Origin: Armadillidium nasatum
Lineage: Eukaryota; Arthropoda; Malacostraca; Isopoda; Armadillidiidae
Assembly (NCBI GenBank): GCA_009176605.1
Contig: SEYY01000960.1
Coordinates: 62,001-126,000 of the forward strand
Direction: 5' to 3'
DNA length: 64,000 nucleotides
The stretch's first letter is position 1. Each line of letters opens with the position of its first letter. The translations under genes and the position numbers were made by a program. The notes below the pieces were generated by a model. The model worked only from the letters and a program-made list of their open reading frames with translations, searched no databases and was not told where the DNA came from. Shown here piece by piece: positions 1 to 16,182 of the stretch.

Positions 1-55
1 GGACGAGCCCAGTAAAAATGGCTGGAGTTTTCCAGGGCTGGGCCCCAGTCAGTCC
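1..55. mobile_element. DNA-transposon end, GGACYGACTGGGGCC type
   Basis: The complement of 1-55 begins ggactgactggggccc and continues with a run similar to the left end of the element at 24373. Only one terminus is inside the window. The poly(A)/poly(T) tail of the neighbouring LINE starts directly after it. Confidence 0.35.
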
Positions 56-56
56 A

Positions 57-2262
57 TTTTTTAATTTTTATTTTTTTTATAGATTGCCACCACTCACGGG
101 CAGAGCCCTTTCAAGGAGGGGGCACACACAGAGGAAGAAAACTCATTCAAACACAAGATTAACGCACATCCCTCAAGTGGGCACAGACCGAAGCCTTGAA
201 GACTGGAAGATTAAATACAGGAGGAAAAATAGATGATGGTAAAGAGCTCCACATAACTGAGATGACTGGAAAATAGGAGGTACCACAACGAGCTAGAATA
301 GGGTTTCCCACTTCCATACAAAAGTGCTGCGAAAGCAGGGCACCTCTTGTGCAACGAGGACGACGCAACGGTGGAAGAATGCGAGAAGAAAATTCCCTCG
401 AGCAACTGCCATTGTAGTATCTATAGAAAAAAGATAGTGCACCAACGTCATATAGCAGAGATATGGAGTCAAGAGAGTTTGAAAGTAGGGGACAGTTAAT
501 TAATCTTTTAACTTTTGACTCAACCCTATCCAGAGGAGAGGAGCCGGAGCACCCATAGATGTGAGAACAATACTACATACAAAGGCGGATCAGGCCCTTA
601 TTTATTTGGAGTAACTACTCAGAAGGAAAAATTTCTCGCAAATTGAACAGAACTCTCAGCTTCTTAGAGGCCGCTTTAGCAACCATTGTGATGAGGTTTC
701 CAAGACAGTTTATTGTTTATATTTAGACCAAGAAAGTTAGTTATTTACAGGAGAGACGGGAGAGCCATCGAAGAGGATAGGAAAGTTGGGAGGTGTTTTG
801 CATAGGGAGATGTAAAGAAGTTGAGTTTTTAAAGAGTTGAATTTCACAAGGTTGCTATGACCTCACCAGGAAATCCCATCCACATCGGCAAGAATAGATT
901 TTAGAATCGGAAAGTTGAAGACGAGAAGCAACTCTAGAAACAAAAGAGGGAGCAGATTTGAAATGAGTAGAAGAATGTAGAGTTGAGTCATCAGCATAAG
1001 AGTGAACAGAGTTAGAAGTGCAGTGAGAAGATCGTTAATGAAAAGTAAGAATAAAATTGGAGACAAAATAGAACTCTGAGGAACACCACAGTTAACAGAA
1101 AAAGAGAAAGAGGTCGCATCTACAAGTGCCGAAATGGAACGATCTGATAGAAAACTAGACAAGAGTAAGCATAGAAAAGGAGTAAACCCAAAGGAAGAGA
1201 GCTTGGAGAGCAGCGACGCATGCCATCCCAGGGCGAAAGCATTGGATATGTCAAGTGCACCACACAAGAAGACTATAGATCAATAAGATAGGAAAGTATG
1301 TTACCGGTTGACCTCGAGCATCGAAGGCCATACTGGTGATCTGAAAGAAGAGAATGAGACTCCAAATGATCCAGGAAATAAGAGTTGAGGAGAGTTTCAA
1401 AAATTTTAGACAAAACACAAGTGAGAGCTATAGGTTGATAGAAGAGTCAGAGCGGCTACCTTTTTTCGGGATCGGTTGAACAAATGTACGCTTCTAGAAT
1501 TGAGGAACAGTATTAGTATTACGGCATAGAGAGTAGAGCTGAACGAGGACAGGCTCTAACTCGGAAGCACACTCCTTCAGAACATGAGGGGGAATGCCAT
1601 CTTTGCCAATGGATCATAAGTAATTACAGGTAGAGACATGGGATACCTGAGAGGAGAAGAAGTAGGAGGAGGGATGCCAGAATCGAGCAGGGTGGAATTA
1701 GAGGAAAAAAGGAGGACGAAGAGATTAGCCTTTTCAGAGGGAGTATTAGCTACAGAACCATCAGAGCGAATAAGAGGAGGAAAGGCAGATTTACAGAAGT
1801 TATTAGAGATATTTTTGACAAGAGGCCAGAAATTTTTATCAGTAGGAGAGCCATGGAGGTCAGCGTACTTCCTTTTTGTAAAAGTACACTTAGTCCGTCG
1901 AAGAACACCCCTGCAACGATTCTGAGCTGAATGAAAATTGGCAAGTGATAGGAGAAGGAGAGCTTTTCCATTCACGATAAGCATTCTCTCTCACCAGAAG
2001 GGCATGAGAACAGTTGGCCATCGAACCAAGGATTTTGAGGAGAAAAAGATTTAGTTGAAGATGGAATGAATCTGCCCATCCCATCAAGGATCACGGCCCC
2101 TACCTTTTCAGAAGAGACAGAAGTATCCCCAGAGATAAAGCAAGATTCACTCCAATGGTAGTTAGCGCGGAAGCAACACATTGCCCCCCAATTAGCCCGA
2201 TTAAAGTGCCAAAAAGTACGTTTAGGGCATGGTGGAGCTTTTGGAGAGAAAGCATTATCACT
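57..2262 (-). mobile_element. Jockey-like LINE, copy A, 5'-truncated and frameshifted
   Basis: The element reads on the minus strand from about 2262 to a poly(A)-like tail at 57-80. It keeps the end of the endonuclease-to-RT linker (PKRTFWHFNRANWGAM, then STKSFSPQNPWFDGQ), parts of the RT (LDISNAFALGWHASLLSKL, then LSPILFLLFINDLL) and the conserved 3' untranslated end. The coding sequence is broken into at least five frames and lacks the apurinic endonuclease domain, so it is a dead copy. Sequence and 3' end match copies at 9052-10678 and 36933-38753. It is old by comparison with the copy at 9052, whose RT frame is still long. Confidence 0.88.
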
Positions 2263-2957
<695 letters not shown>

Positions 2958-3083
2958 TACACTTGTCTTGATGACTTAGAATTAATTTGCAAATGCAAAT
3001 CAAAAAAATTATCTCCTGGAAAAATAACCTAATAAAAATTAATAAATTACTTACTTTTTATAAGCAGAGAAGTTTTTACTTAC

Positions 3084-3185
3084 GTTTTTTTCTTCACAGC
3101 CAATGTGTCTAGTTCAGGGAGTTTCCTCACATTCACATCCACAATACTTTCTTCATCCGATTCTTCCTCTTCATCTCCTTTTGAG
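3084..3185 (-). CDS. WDR44: WDR44 ortholog, internal exon 7 of 7 seen (acidic segment)
   Basis: This 102-bp exon has acceptor tttcacctag and donor gtaagtaa. Its first base completes the AGC (Ser) codon opened by the previous exon, and it leaves in phase 2. It encodes [19 protein letters not shown], then a segment ending LAVKKK. Vertebrate WDR44 has a similar acidic stretch directly after the TKEY motif, leading into the LKQKTTQLKKFLG helix. An (AT)n tract of about 110 bp ends about 10 bases upstream of the acceptor AG. The next expected exon, carrying the KKFLGKSVKRA-like helix and the WD40 repeats, is not found between 3083 and 1, so the gene continues beyond the window. Confidence 0.85.
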
Positions 3186-3192
3186 CTAGGTG

Positions 3193-3306
<114 letters not shown>

Positions 3307-3403
3307 CCAGTAGATCCTAACGTAAAGCTGCCATACAGAGCAAACTAAAAACGCTTTGATATATGACAGCGACTCTGTGTAATTATAGCACAAATCAACA
3401 ATA

Positions 3404-3526
<123 letters not shown>

Positions 3527-3699
3527 GTATTTAACAAGTTTTTTTTTTTAATATTCATTTTTTATTTGTTGGCTCATTCATCTCTCTGTTTTAGAAAAAA
3601 AATGAATCCCTTGTTGGGAATGTACAAAATTAATAATTCATCCAGGATTTCCTGTGCATGGATATCGCATCATGTAACTGCGACTTTACTCATCTGAAC

Positions 3700-4307
3700 T
3701 ATGTGCAGGAAGTTATGGATGAATTTTTGCTTTAATTTCCGAAATGAGCTTTTCAGATTTAAAAGAAGAAAAGCAGGAAGAAGATGAAGAGCGAGTTCAA
3801 CAAGAAAATTCATCAGATTTAAAGATTTCTTTGTACCATCATGTTGTTAAGAAGAGAGTAACATCTAAGGGTGGCCACCTAAACCAGCTGACGTTGTCAT
3901 AAATTTCACATCGAGGGACAACACACTTGCTTTTGGGGAGGTAAGTCGCAATTTAAACTGATGCGATCAACTAGGACTTTTCCCAAAATGTAATCATAGT
4001 ATATCTATCCACAGTGTTCCGATAAATCCATCTTTCATTACTATTGGAGAAAAATAATTATTACTATTAACCTAAAATAACTTGTCCTTCTTTACTTAAT
4101 ATTAATATTCAATAAATTACGATGTAGGGAAGAAAAAAAATTTATATATTTAATATTTGACGAAATACGTCTAAAATGATTTATCAATAAATTTTGATCT
4201 GTCTTACAGAACCTTCTCCAGTATTATTCGGAATGGGAACAGATGGGGAGAAGAGCATCTTTCAGCAAACTTGCTGGAATTCACCTTATAAGAAGCACTT
4301 TTATTTA
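3700..4307 (+). pseudogene. Unidentified two-exon coding relic
   Basis: Coding-like sequence lies in two pieces on the plus strand, inside the WDR44 gene body but opposite in direction. The first piece, about 3755-3941, encodes KEEKQEEDEERVQQENSSD and, after a one-base frame change near 3870, PADVVINFTSRDNTLAFGE. It stops at a good donor, gag|gtaagtcg (3941/3942). The second piece starts after cttacag at about 4209, encodes YYSEWEQMGRRASFSKLAG and ends in a TAA stop at about 4307. The two parts join in phase 0. I do not recognise the protein. The frame change suggests a decayed gene or transposon gene rather than an active one. An alternative is chance splice-like signals around an old coding fragment. 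Confidence 0.35.
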
Positions 4308-4382
4308 ATCAAATATTTTGGTTTAAAATAAAAAGATTTTTAAACATTATTTTTTGTCCCCTATAATAAAATTCTGAATACC

Positions 4383-5283
4383 CTCTTTCGGAATCCATCC
4401 TTCTCTCGGATTTCCTTTCAGGTCCTTCTATGGCAGCTGTTGTAGACGGCCACCGTTCATCCTTTAAATCTATTAATTGTGGTGTTCCTCAAGGTTCTGT
4501 CCTTATCTCCAACACTTTTTCTACTTTTCATTAATGATCTCTCAATTACTTAATCATCTATCTACTCCTATGCTGTTCACTCCACCTTTCATTACTGCTT
4601 TCAGTTAGAAAGACGTCTCTTCCAACAGCAATTAATTGTAACTATAAAGGTGACCTTGGAGCTACTAACATCTGATCTTTCTCGTATTTCAAATTGGGGC
4701 AGGGAAAACATAGTCGGTTTCAATGCCTCAAAAACACAGTTCAACCATCTCTCTATTCTTCTCAATCTTCCACACAACTATGATATCTACTTCGAAAATG
4801 CACAACTCAAACCTTCATTATCCTTAATGTTCTCGGTGTTTCATTTTCTAGTGATCTTTCTTGAAAAGATCACATTACTTCTCTTTCAAAACAAGTTTCT
4901 AAGAGGTTGAGTGTTCTGAGGCGTCTTTGAAATTTCTTCACACCACCCCAGTTGCTTGCTCCGTATAGGGGGTTGTTCACCCCTGTATGGAGTACGCCTC
5001 ACATCTGGGATGGTTCTACTTATACAGCTCTTCTTGAAAAGGTGGAGTCTAGGGCTTTTCGTCTCATCAACTATCCTGCTTTCACTAATTCTCTAAAGTC
5101 TCTTTCTTCCCGTCGAATTGTTGCGTCACTCTCTCTATACAATCGCAATTACAATGGACATAGCTCTTCTGAACTCTGCCAGTCGCATACCTCCTCTATT
5201 AAGAAGAGCTCGTGCGACACGCCTCTCTACATATTCTCATCCTTTCTCTATCCCCAGACTTAACCGTTAGGTTCAATCTTATA
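4383..5283 (+). mobile_element. Jockey-like LINE (second family), 5' part of copy
   Basis: The plus strand encodes RT fragments including SINCGVPQGSV near 4470, SRISNWGRENIVGFNASKT near 4690 and the C-terminal thumb YRGLFTPVWSTPHIWDGST near 4965. The copy starts inside the RT domain and carries stops and frame changes. It is cut at 5283 by a TA-flanked MITE and resumes at 5771. The same family appears at 39425-41980 but is distinct from copies A, B and C. Confidence 0.82.
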
Positions 5284-5770
5284 CAGTGGAACTCCAATAT
5301 TCGTCCCCTCCAGTATTCGTCTTTTCCGATATTCGCCCTGTAATTTTTTTTCCGATATTCGTCGAAAAATCAATATTCGTCCTACCTACGAAAGCCTATA
5401 ACCTTAAAAATAAAAACTCTTAATAACAATCATTGTTTTTCTCATCCAAAAGGTAAATTTCTTTTTAAAATTTTATTTGTGTTTAGCGTTTATGTAGGCC
5501 TACACAGTGCGTATTACGTATTATTTATGGCAGTACGCTGTTTAATATTTACTGTAGTTAAATTGTACAGTGTTTGAAATGATTTCGGAGATCGATTCTA
5601 GATTGAAATTTTTTTTTTTTGTTAAAGAATAGATAGGCAAAATTCGAGGCTGGGAACGAATTAATCCATTTTTAGTTAATTCCTATGGGAAAAATTATTC
5701 GATATTCGTCTTTTTCGATATTCGTCATCCCCTCAGGAACGGATTAATGACGAATATTGGAGTTCCACTG
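5284..5770. mobile_element. pogo/Tigger-type MITE with TA target duplication
   Basis: This 487-bp element has perfect 22-bp terminal inverted repeats, CAGTGGAACTCCAATATTCG plus TC, flanked by TA at 5282-5283 and 5771-5772. The subterminal regions contain several copies of GATATTCGTC in the same orientation. It has no coding capacity. The CAGT start, TA duplication and internal aattcctatgggaaaaa string fit non-autonomous pogo/Tigger elements of the Tc1/mariner superfamily. It sits inside a LINE and is therefore younger than that LINE copy. Confidence 0.88.
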
Positions 5771-5890
5771 TATTTACTTTACTGGTAAAGTCTGGAAGAC
5801 ACTCCCTTTATCTGTTTTCCCAAATTTCTTTGACTTGCAATTTCCCGTAATCTGGTGGAAATCGGTAGGCCTCTGTCTTTTGCCCACAAG

Positions 5891-5891
<1 letters not shown>
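5771..5891 (+). mobile_element. Jockey-like LINE, 3' continuation after the MITE
   Basis: The LINE C-terminal sequence resumes here with GKVWKTLPLSVFPNFFDLQF, the usual end of the RT C-terminal region (normally W-N-S-L-P). It then runs into (AT)n. No poly(A) is left before the microsatellite. Confidence 0.72.
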
Positions 5892-5981
<90 letters not shown>

Positions 5982-5998
5982 ATATATATATATATATA
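5892..5998. repeat. (AT)n microsatellite
   Basis: It abuts the 3' end of the LINE at 5771-5891; a tttta interruption lies near 5979. Confidence 0.97.
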
Positions 5999-7112
5999 GT
6001 TACAATTTATTATAATGTTTCAAACCAACTAGGATTTTGCGGGAAGAGATTCCTAATCATGGAAAAATCTAAAAATTTCTAATCAGTTTTTTAAAAAAAG
6101 ATCTTTGCTGCTGTGCAGTCATAGAAATACAACTTATCATTTTTGTTGTTCAAATTTTAGTTGCTGTGGAGTGAAAATTGTTTAGTTATCTGAAAACTAA
6201 ACACTTTGTTGTCGTTAATTGCAGCAGTTAAGTTATCTTCATTCAACCTTGGAAAAATTGGAAAACTAGTCTGCAATAGAAGAATATTTCAAAAGTTTCT
6301 ATCCTAATAAATATTTTAAAAGTGATCGTATGATCCAGTGGCAGTATTTGGGAGGAGCAAGAAAATTCTCATTGCAAGATCAAAATAAATTTCAAATAAA
6401 TAAATTAGTGAGGAAAATTCCGAATTTGAAATATTGCATCACCTACAATTTGACAGAGAGAAAATTTCGAATCAACAATTAATTCGAGTTTCTATAGAAG
6501 GGCACAACCTTTCTAACAAACTCAAGAAATAACATCTGATCAGTTTCAAGGCTGTTTTCAACTACAATTTACGGTTAGTAGTCCTTCTTTCCTCTGTTAA
6601 GTTTTGTGTGTTTGCAAATTTAAAGTCTCATATGCTTCAAACTTAATTGATTCGATTATTGAATTAATAGTTTTGTGTATTTGCAACTTTGAATTCTAAT
6701 TTACTTCAAACTTTAATTATTGATTTAACTAATTTGATTGGTTTATTCAAAATTATTCATTAGCGATAAACACGATTCAAACTTTAATAATTAAATTGAT
6801 TGAATTGATTTATTCAAATCATTTAAGTTATTACATACGACTATTTATATATAAACTCTAAATATTCCTGTTTTCTTTTTATATACTTTCAGGAATCTGA
6901 AAGCCGATTTGAACAAACATTTCTCTTTGGAATTTCCGGGTTTTCAAATCTCCGTGCTGTGCTTAGAGTGCTTATCGTTAGGAAGGTGAAATTAATTTAT
7001 AACTGCGCTCGAACAAAGTTTACTTCAATATCTTACCTTTTGTAAAATAAACTTATAACTTTTAAGTTTCTTCTTATAATTAAAATCCCATATTAAAATT
7101 ACACTTAAATTT

Positions 7113-7115
<3 letters not shown>
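5999..7115. other. AT-rich intronic sequence, nothing recognised
   Basis: No coding segment, repeat family or RNA was identified. A diffuse internal repetition of tttgtgt...ttgcaa...aaattgattt phrases occurs around 6600-6830, probably local duplication that has diverged. Confidence 0.5.

Positions 7116-7209
<94 letters not shown>
7116..7209. repeat. (AT)n microsatellite
   Basis: An isolated tract, not next to a recognisable element. Confidence 0.98.
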
Positions 7210-7211
<2 letters not shown>

Positions 7212-8557
7212 CAGGATTGGTGAGTCTTTTAGTTGTTTTTAGCTTTTTTTTTTTGTGTGTGTAGTATTAGTAGTAGTAGGCTTATTCCCGTAAAAATTAA
7301 AAATTATAGTAAATAAGTAAATGTAATTAGTTTTTTTTATTAATGAGTTAAGTAAATGTAATTTGTTAATTAGCTTAAACTAGTTACTTAAATTATAGTT
7401 TTATGAAGGCACAAGCAAGTTTTTAAATAAAAATGACGAAAAATGAGACCGATAGAACCAATGCAATGTATTTAAATTTTAAAGAAAATAAGTAAACAAT
7501 ATTATATTATTTTTAAAAGTATTTTACGGTTCTATTATTTAATATTTATAATATTAAGAAAAATATTTAAAAAGACAGCTATTTATTTAGCGTCTGAACT
7601 CTCAACACTTAAATTCTGAAGAAAAATAAAAATTAATTTCAATAAAAAAAAAGTAAACAGAAAAAAGAAAATAAGAAAATAGAAATAATCAGAACTTGGA
7701 AGTAAAATATAAATACTAGTGAATTTCTTCCATGGAATCAAATTAATAAAGAAATTTTCATCTTGGGGGGGGGGGGGGGGAATATATTTTGTGGTAGATT
7801 GCGGACACATTTAACTCTAAATCTTTTCTAATTTCTCTGGTTCCTTTTTTTATTCACCTGTACAATAATTCATAATTCTATGGAATAAGTTAAGAACAAT
7901 AAACTTTCATGAATAAGTTTATATTAAATATATACTAGATAGCTTATATTTATTTATTTCTTTTTTTAATCAAATTAAATTTATGATTAGGAAGAGTTGT
8001 TCTGTACAGCTTGCAAAGAAAAAAGTAAATAAATTAATAAAAAATTGGTAAAAATAAATAAATTTAAAAAAGAAATACTACTACTGAAATTATAATTTTA
8101 TATAACTCACCAGCCTTTAACAATAAATATGTGAAGATAGAATTCAAAGGTAAAACAGTATCGCTGGTTCCAATAGTTAAGTAAAAAGATATTGTTGACA
8201 CTGATTAATTTTTGTCCCCCAATCCAATAAAATGTTAACATTTATGATTTTATTTTATTTTTTTCCAAGTTCTCTTAAAAATGGGAAGACAGTGATGTTA
8301 TTTAGAAAAATAAAATAAAATAAAAATAATTAATTTAAAACAAAAAAAAAATTACGTAAAAAATCAACGGATATATAAAATTCGATTTCAATCATGCCAA
8401 CCCTGATATTATGCACATAAATTTGACTTACATAAAATTATTTTAACACATACTTAAAAGATTCAAAAAATTTTAATATTTAATATAGTACCACTATTAC
8501 TGTTGTAAAAGTGAGAAAAGTTACATAAAATACATTTTTGAAATTGTACACAAATAC
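7210..8557. other. AT-rich intronic sequence with a G homopolymer
   Basis: This is the intron between WDR44 exons 6 and 7. Apart from a run of about 15 G at 7766-7780 and A/T runs, I see nothing recognisable. Confidence 0.5.
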
Positions 8558-8694
8558 CTTGTATATTCACTTGTAAGTCTCATTATGTGTAATGAAAGAG
8601 GATTTAGCGCAGAAGGAAGACATTCTTCAGCTTCACTAAGTGGTATTCTCTCTCCAGTGTCCAAATTTAAAACAGAAACTTGCTTTAGAATTTC
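8558..8694 (-). CDS. WDR44: WDR44 ortholog, internal exon 6 of 7 seen (conserved pre-WD40 motif)
   Basis: This is a 137-bp exon with acceptor ttttattcag and donor gtatttg, entered in phase 0 and left in phase 2. It encodes LNLDTGERIPLSEAEECLP and then NPLSLHIMRLTSEY. From memory these match NLDTGEEIPLSLAEEKLP and NPLTLHIMRRTKEY in human WDR44, a highly conserved block just upstream of the Rab11-binding region and WD40 propeller. A good branch-point-like string (ttaactaat) lies about 15 bases upstream of the acceptor. WDR44 is a cytosolic endosomal protein that binds Rab11 and acts in recycling and tubule formation. This exon is the strongest single piece of evidence for the gene. Confidence 0.93.
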
Positions 8695-8807
8695 CTGAAT
8701 AAAAATCAAATTAGTTAATACTAACCTCTAATATTCACTTAAAAGGGTTTCCACTCAGAGGGAAGTGCTATATTTTTACTTCATCAAAAAACTTTACATC
8801 ATTATCG

Positions 8808-8861
8808 AATTGTCATAAGCCGTATCGTTACCACTTGGTAACGATACGGCTTATGACAATT
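8808..8861. repeat. Perfect 26-bp inverted repeat with 2-base loop
   Basis: Arms 8808-8833 and 8836-8861 are exact complements separated by ct, giving a potential long hairpin or cruciform that includes the string gccgtatcgttacca. Confidence 0.97.
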
Positions 8862-8863
8862 TG

Positions 8864-8890
8864 GGCTGTGGTTCGAATCCCAGCATGTAA
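8864..8890 (+). other. tRNA T-arm/B-box-like motif, possible SINE remnant
   Basis: The sequence ggttcgaatcc at 8870-8880 matches the RNA polymerase III B box (GGTTCRANNCC), and flanking bases could form a weak T stem. There is no convincing A box, acceptor stem or anticodon arm, so I do not call a tRNA gene. It could be the 3' remains of a tRNA-derived SINE linked to the palindrome immediately left of it. Confidence 0.35.
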
Positions 8891-8936
8891 ATCAAAGGCT
8901 CTTTCTTGTTAATATGCAAATAGTTGATTTGAATTA

Positions 8937-10787
<1,851 letters not shown>

Positions 10788-11366
10788 TTTTAGCCTCCTT
10801 AAATATCTCAAAAACTACTAAACGAACATTAAAAAGGATAACATTTTTGGAATCCTTGAAGAATTTTGATAAAGAAAATAATAAAAGATGTGAAAATAAG
10901 TTTTTAAAAAAAAAAGTTTTTTTTTTGTACGATAATTAAGGAAAAATCTGTCATTATTATTATTATTATTAATAAATTTTTTTTTAAACGAACCCAGTAA
11001 GATTTATTTCACCTGACGACCGAAGATTGCTGTGGGATAGAAGCCTAACTGATAGTTGGCATGTTGCCGTAGAATCGTAGCCTACTGCCATATTACACCA
11101 AATATATATATTTAACATTTTTGTTACAATTTTCTACACAAATTTATCCTACTGCACATTCTCGGAATTTGACTCATAAAAAGATGCTGCCAGACGTACG
11201 ATGTCATCCATCGCACTAAAAAACCCATAAATTACGTTGTTATTAAAATTAAATTTTTTTTTTTTTAATTCCCAATTTTTCCTTATCAAAATTCTTCAAG
11301 GATTCCAAAAATGTTATCCTTTTTAACGTACGTTTAGTATTTTTTTAGATATTTAAGGAGCCTAAA
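10788..11366. mobile_element. Non-autonomous inverted-repeat DNA element (MITE-like)
   Basis: Left arm 10788-10871 and right arm 11282-11366 are inverted copies of about 84 bases. They share strings such as aggataacatttttggaatc and differ at a few positions. The 410-base centre has no coding sequence. Both ends run into (AT)n, so a target duplication cannot be read. The superfamily is not determined. Confidence 0.78.
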
Positions 11367-11377
11367 GTGCAGTATGG

Positions 11378-12691
<1,314 letters not shown>

Positions 12692-12937
12692 AGATGGAAT
12701 TGCTTCTTTTGAGCTTTATTTTAATTATAAAAAGGATGGCTAGGAATGAATATAGCATAATAATAATTATATTGACATTAAATACAGCATGTAATTAAAA
12801 TGATAATCATTGAATGTACTTGATATTAATTTAAACATAATCGACGTTTCGATCTATTACTAAGATCATTTTCAAGATAGCTGCAAACAGTACAATAATA
12901 CATCATTAGCACAGAAAAACAATAACAATGACACATT

Positions 12938-13052
<115 letters not shown>

Positions 13053-13259
13053 AAAGGTTATGGCAATTAATGAACAATGTAACACGGCAGAAACGAAAAC
13101 TGTAATGAGATAATTGCTTGTGAAAGAAAAGATGAAACCTATAGTCAAACACACACTTATGTACTAACATACTATAGAATGAACTAACGATCATTTGTCC
13201 AGAACACATGCACATCATGAATTTAAGCACACATATGCCCATACATACCTGAAAACAAA

Positions 13260-13840
13260 CTCCATACCAGAATGACTACAAATATGCATACATGCAATCT
13301 ATGGATGCATATGCATGCACACACAAATAAACGAAGATACACATATATAGACATATGCACAGATGCATACATTCACATACACACATATATATATACAAAG
13401 ATGCATACATAAGTATACACCTGCAAACATACAAACACATACATATACAATATACACCCATGTATACAAGCAAAACATATACAAATAGATACACATACTC
13501 ATATACATACATGTACACATACATACATATATACATAAACACATATAAACAAGTATGCTGATATACACACATACACTTGATACATAAATCAAAGGATAAA
13601 CATACATACATTTACACACATATGCACATACATACATACATACATATACATGTATATATATGCACCCATACACATAAACACACATACACATATATACATA
13701 TAAACACACACACAAACCTATATGCACACACATACACATATATGCACATACACATGCAGACACAAATATATACACAAACAAACATACACAGATACACATA
13801 CCCACATATACATGCATATACATATATACTTTGAAAATGG
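13260..13840. repeat. Degenerate (CATA)/(TATG) low-complexity tract
   Basis: Irregular cataca/cacata/tacata units lie downstream of the PLE endonuclease. The same type of tract follows the endonuclease-side sequence of P2 (29355-29584) and a short version occurs in P3 (54230-54310), so it appears to belong to the element. Confidence 0.85.
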
Positions 13841-14623
13841 AAGGACATGAAAGGTATGAAAAGATGAATAGTCAATTATACAAATATGCACGAAAATATG
13901 AGGGAGGAAGGGGGAGAACCTATGATATCAAAGGAAATGGACTCAGTGAAAGATGATATAGTGCATGTAAATGAAGGATGAAGGAGAGAGCTTTCCTAAA
14001 ACTTAACCAAGAGAGCATATTAAGAGGGAAACATTTAGGAGGATGGTATGAAAAACTATGATTGAACAATGTGTAGGGCACAAGATGAAAGATTGTTGTT
14101 AAGCTGAGGCTTATGATTGTGTATATACAAAGATTCCAGTATACAAGGAGAGACAGGGTCAGAATAAGTGTCTAGAACAGAGAAATGCTTAGGAAGAGGA
14201 AGAAAATGACAGGAGAGCGTGTGATTGCGTATATTTGAGAAAGGAGGGGATGACAAAGGAAGAGAGGTGCGAAAAGAAATTCCTTGATGTTCACATATGC
14301 AGGTACAGAGAAGCCTAGTAGTTGAACCAAAGTAGACTTTATTGCATAAAGGACAAGTAAATTTGTAAACTACTGAAGCTGAAAGGAGGGATGAAAAAGT
14401 TGGTTTATAGCGAAATAAGGAGGAGAATTTGAAGGGGGTGTTGTAAGTGAATTGAAAATTGATATGAGGATAATGCTGTGATAAGTATGTATTATTGTAC
14501 TCTTTGCAGCTATCTTGAAAATGATCTTAGTAATAGATCGAAACGTCGATTATGTTTAAATTAATATCAAGTACATTCAATGATTATCATTTTAATTACA
14601 TGCTGTATTCATTCTTAGCCATC

Positions 14624-15589
<966 letters not shown>

Positions 15590-16182
15590 GTGTCGTGGAA
15601 ACTGCCACGACCAAAAGTAACACAAAGATGCCCTGAAAATACCCAAAGAAACAAACAACGAATTTTCCCACCAAGAAGAAGAAAAAACCGTTGATGTGAG
15701 CATCGCTGTTTCAATCTTGAGAAAGCACGGTTTATGGCAGTGGCCCTTGAGAGTGCCAAAGATAGGTAGGTCTAAAGTCATAAAATATTGTTTTTTGAAA
15801 TTGGAATGTGACAGGAATCGAGAATTATGGCCCCTCGAAATTTGAGAGACCCTTCGGAAAGTTTAAGTTTCCCCAATTTTATATATCGAAGGGGAAGGAG
15901 GAATTTCAGGGGTATGGAGACCCTACCAGAAGAGAGAGGAGATGGGGCATCTTTCTTGAGAAGAGGGCAGTCTAAGACCGGAGCCTAGAAGAACAGGGCT
16001 GTTACTAAAAGTGTCCTAATGTGTAATCGTGTTCCCCAAGGTCATAGCTAAGACTAGTTTGTTGGAGATATTTCTCTTCACACAGATATATGTTATGAAC
16101 CATAATTATTTACGAGAATAATTTGGGTTTGGATTAATTCATTTTTCATATTAAGAGTAAATTGCTCCTCACTGAGAGGATG

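Noticed and set aside
8864-8890. Possible tRNA gene
   Set aside because: Only a B box is present; no A box, acceptor stem or anticodon loop could be placed, so it is listed only as a B-box-like motif.
13276-13875. Open frames rich in Cys/Met/Tyr/Val or His/Thr across the CATA/TATG tract (also 29163-29665)
   Set aside because: They come from low-complexity tetranucleotide-like repeats that stay open on both strands.
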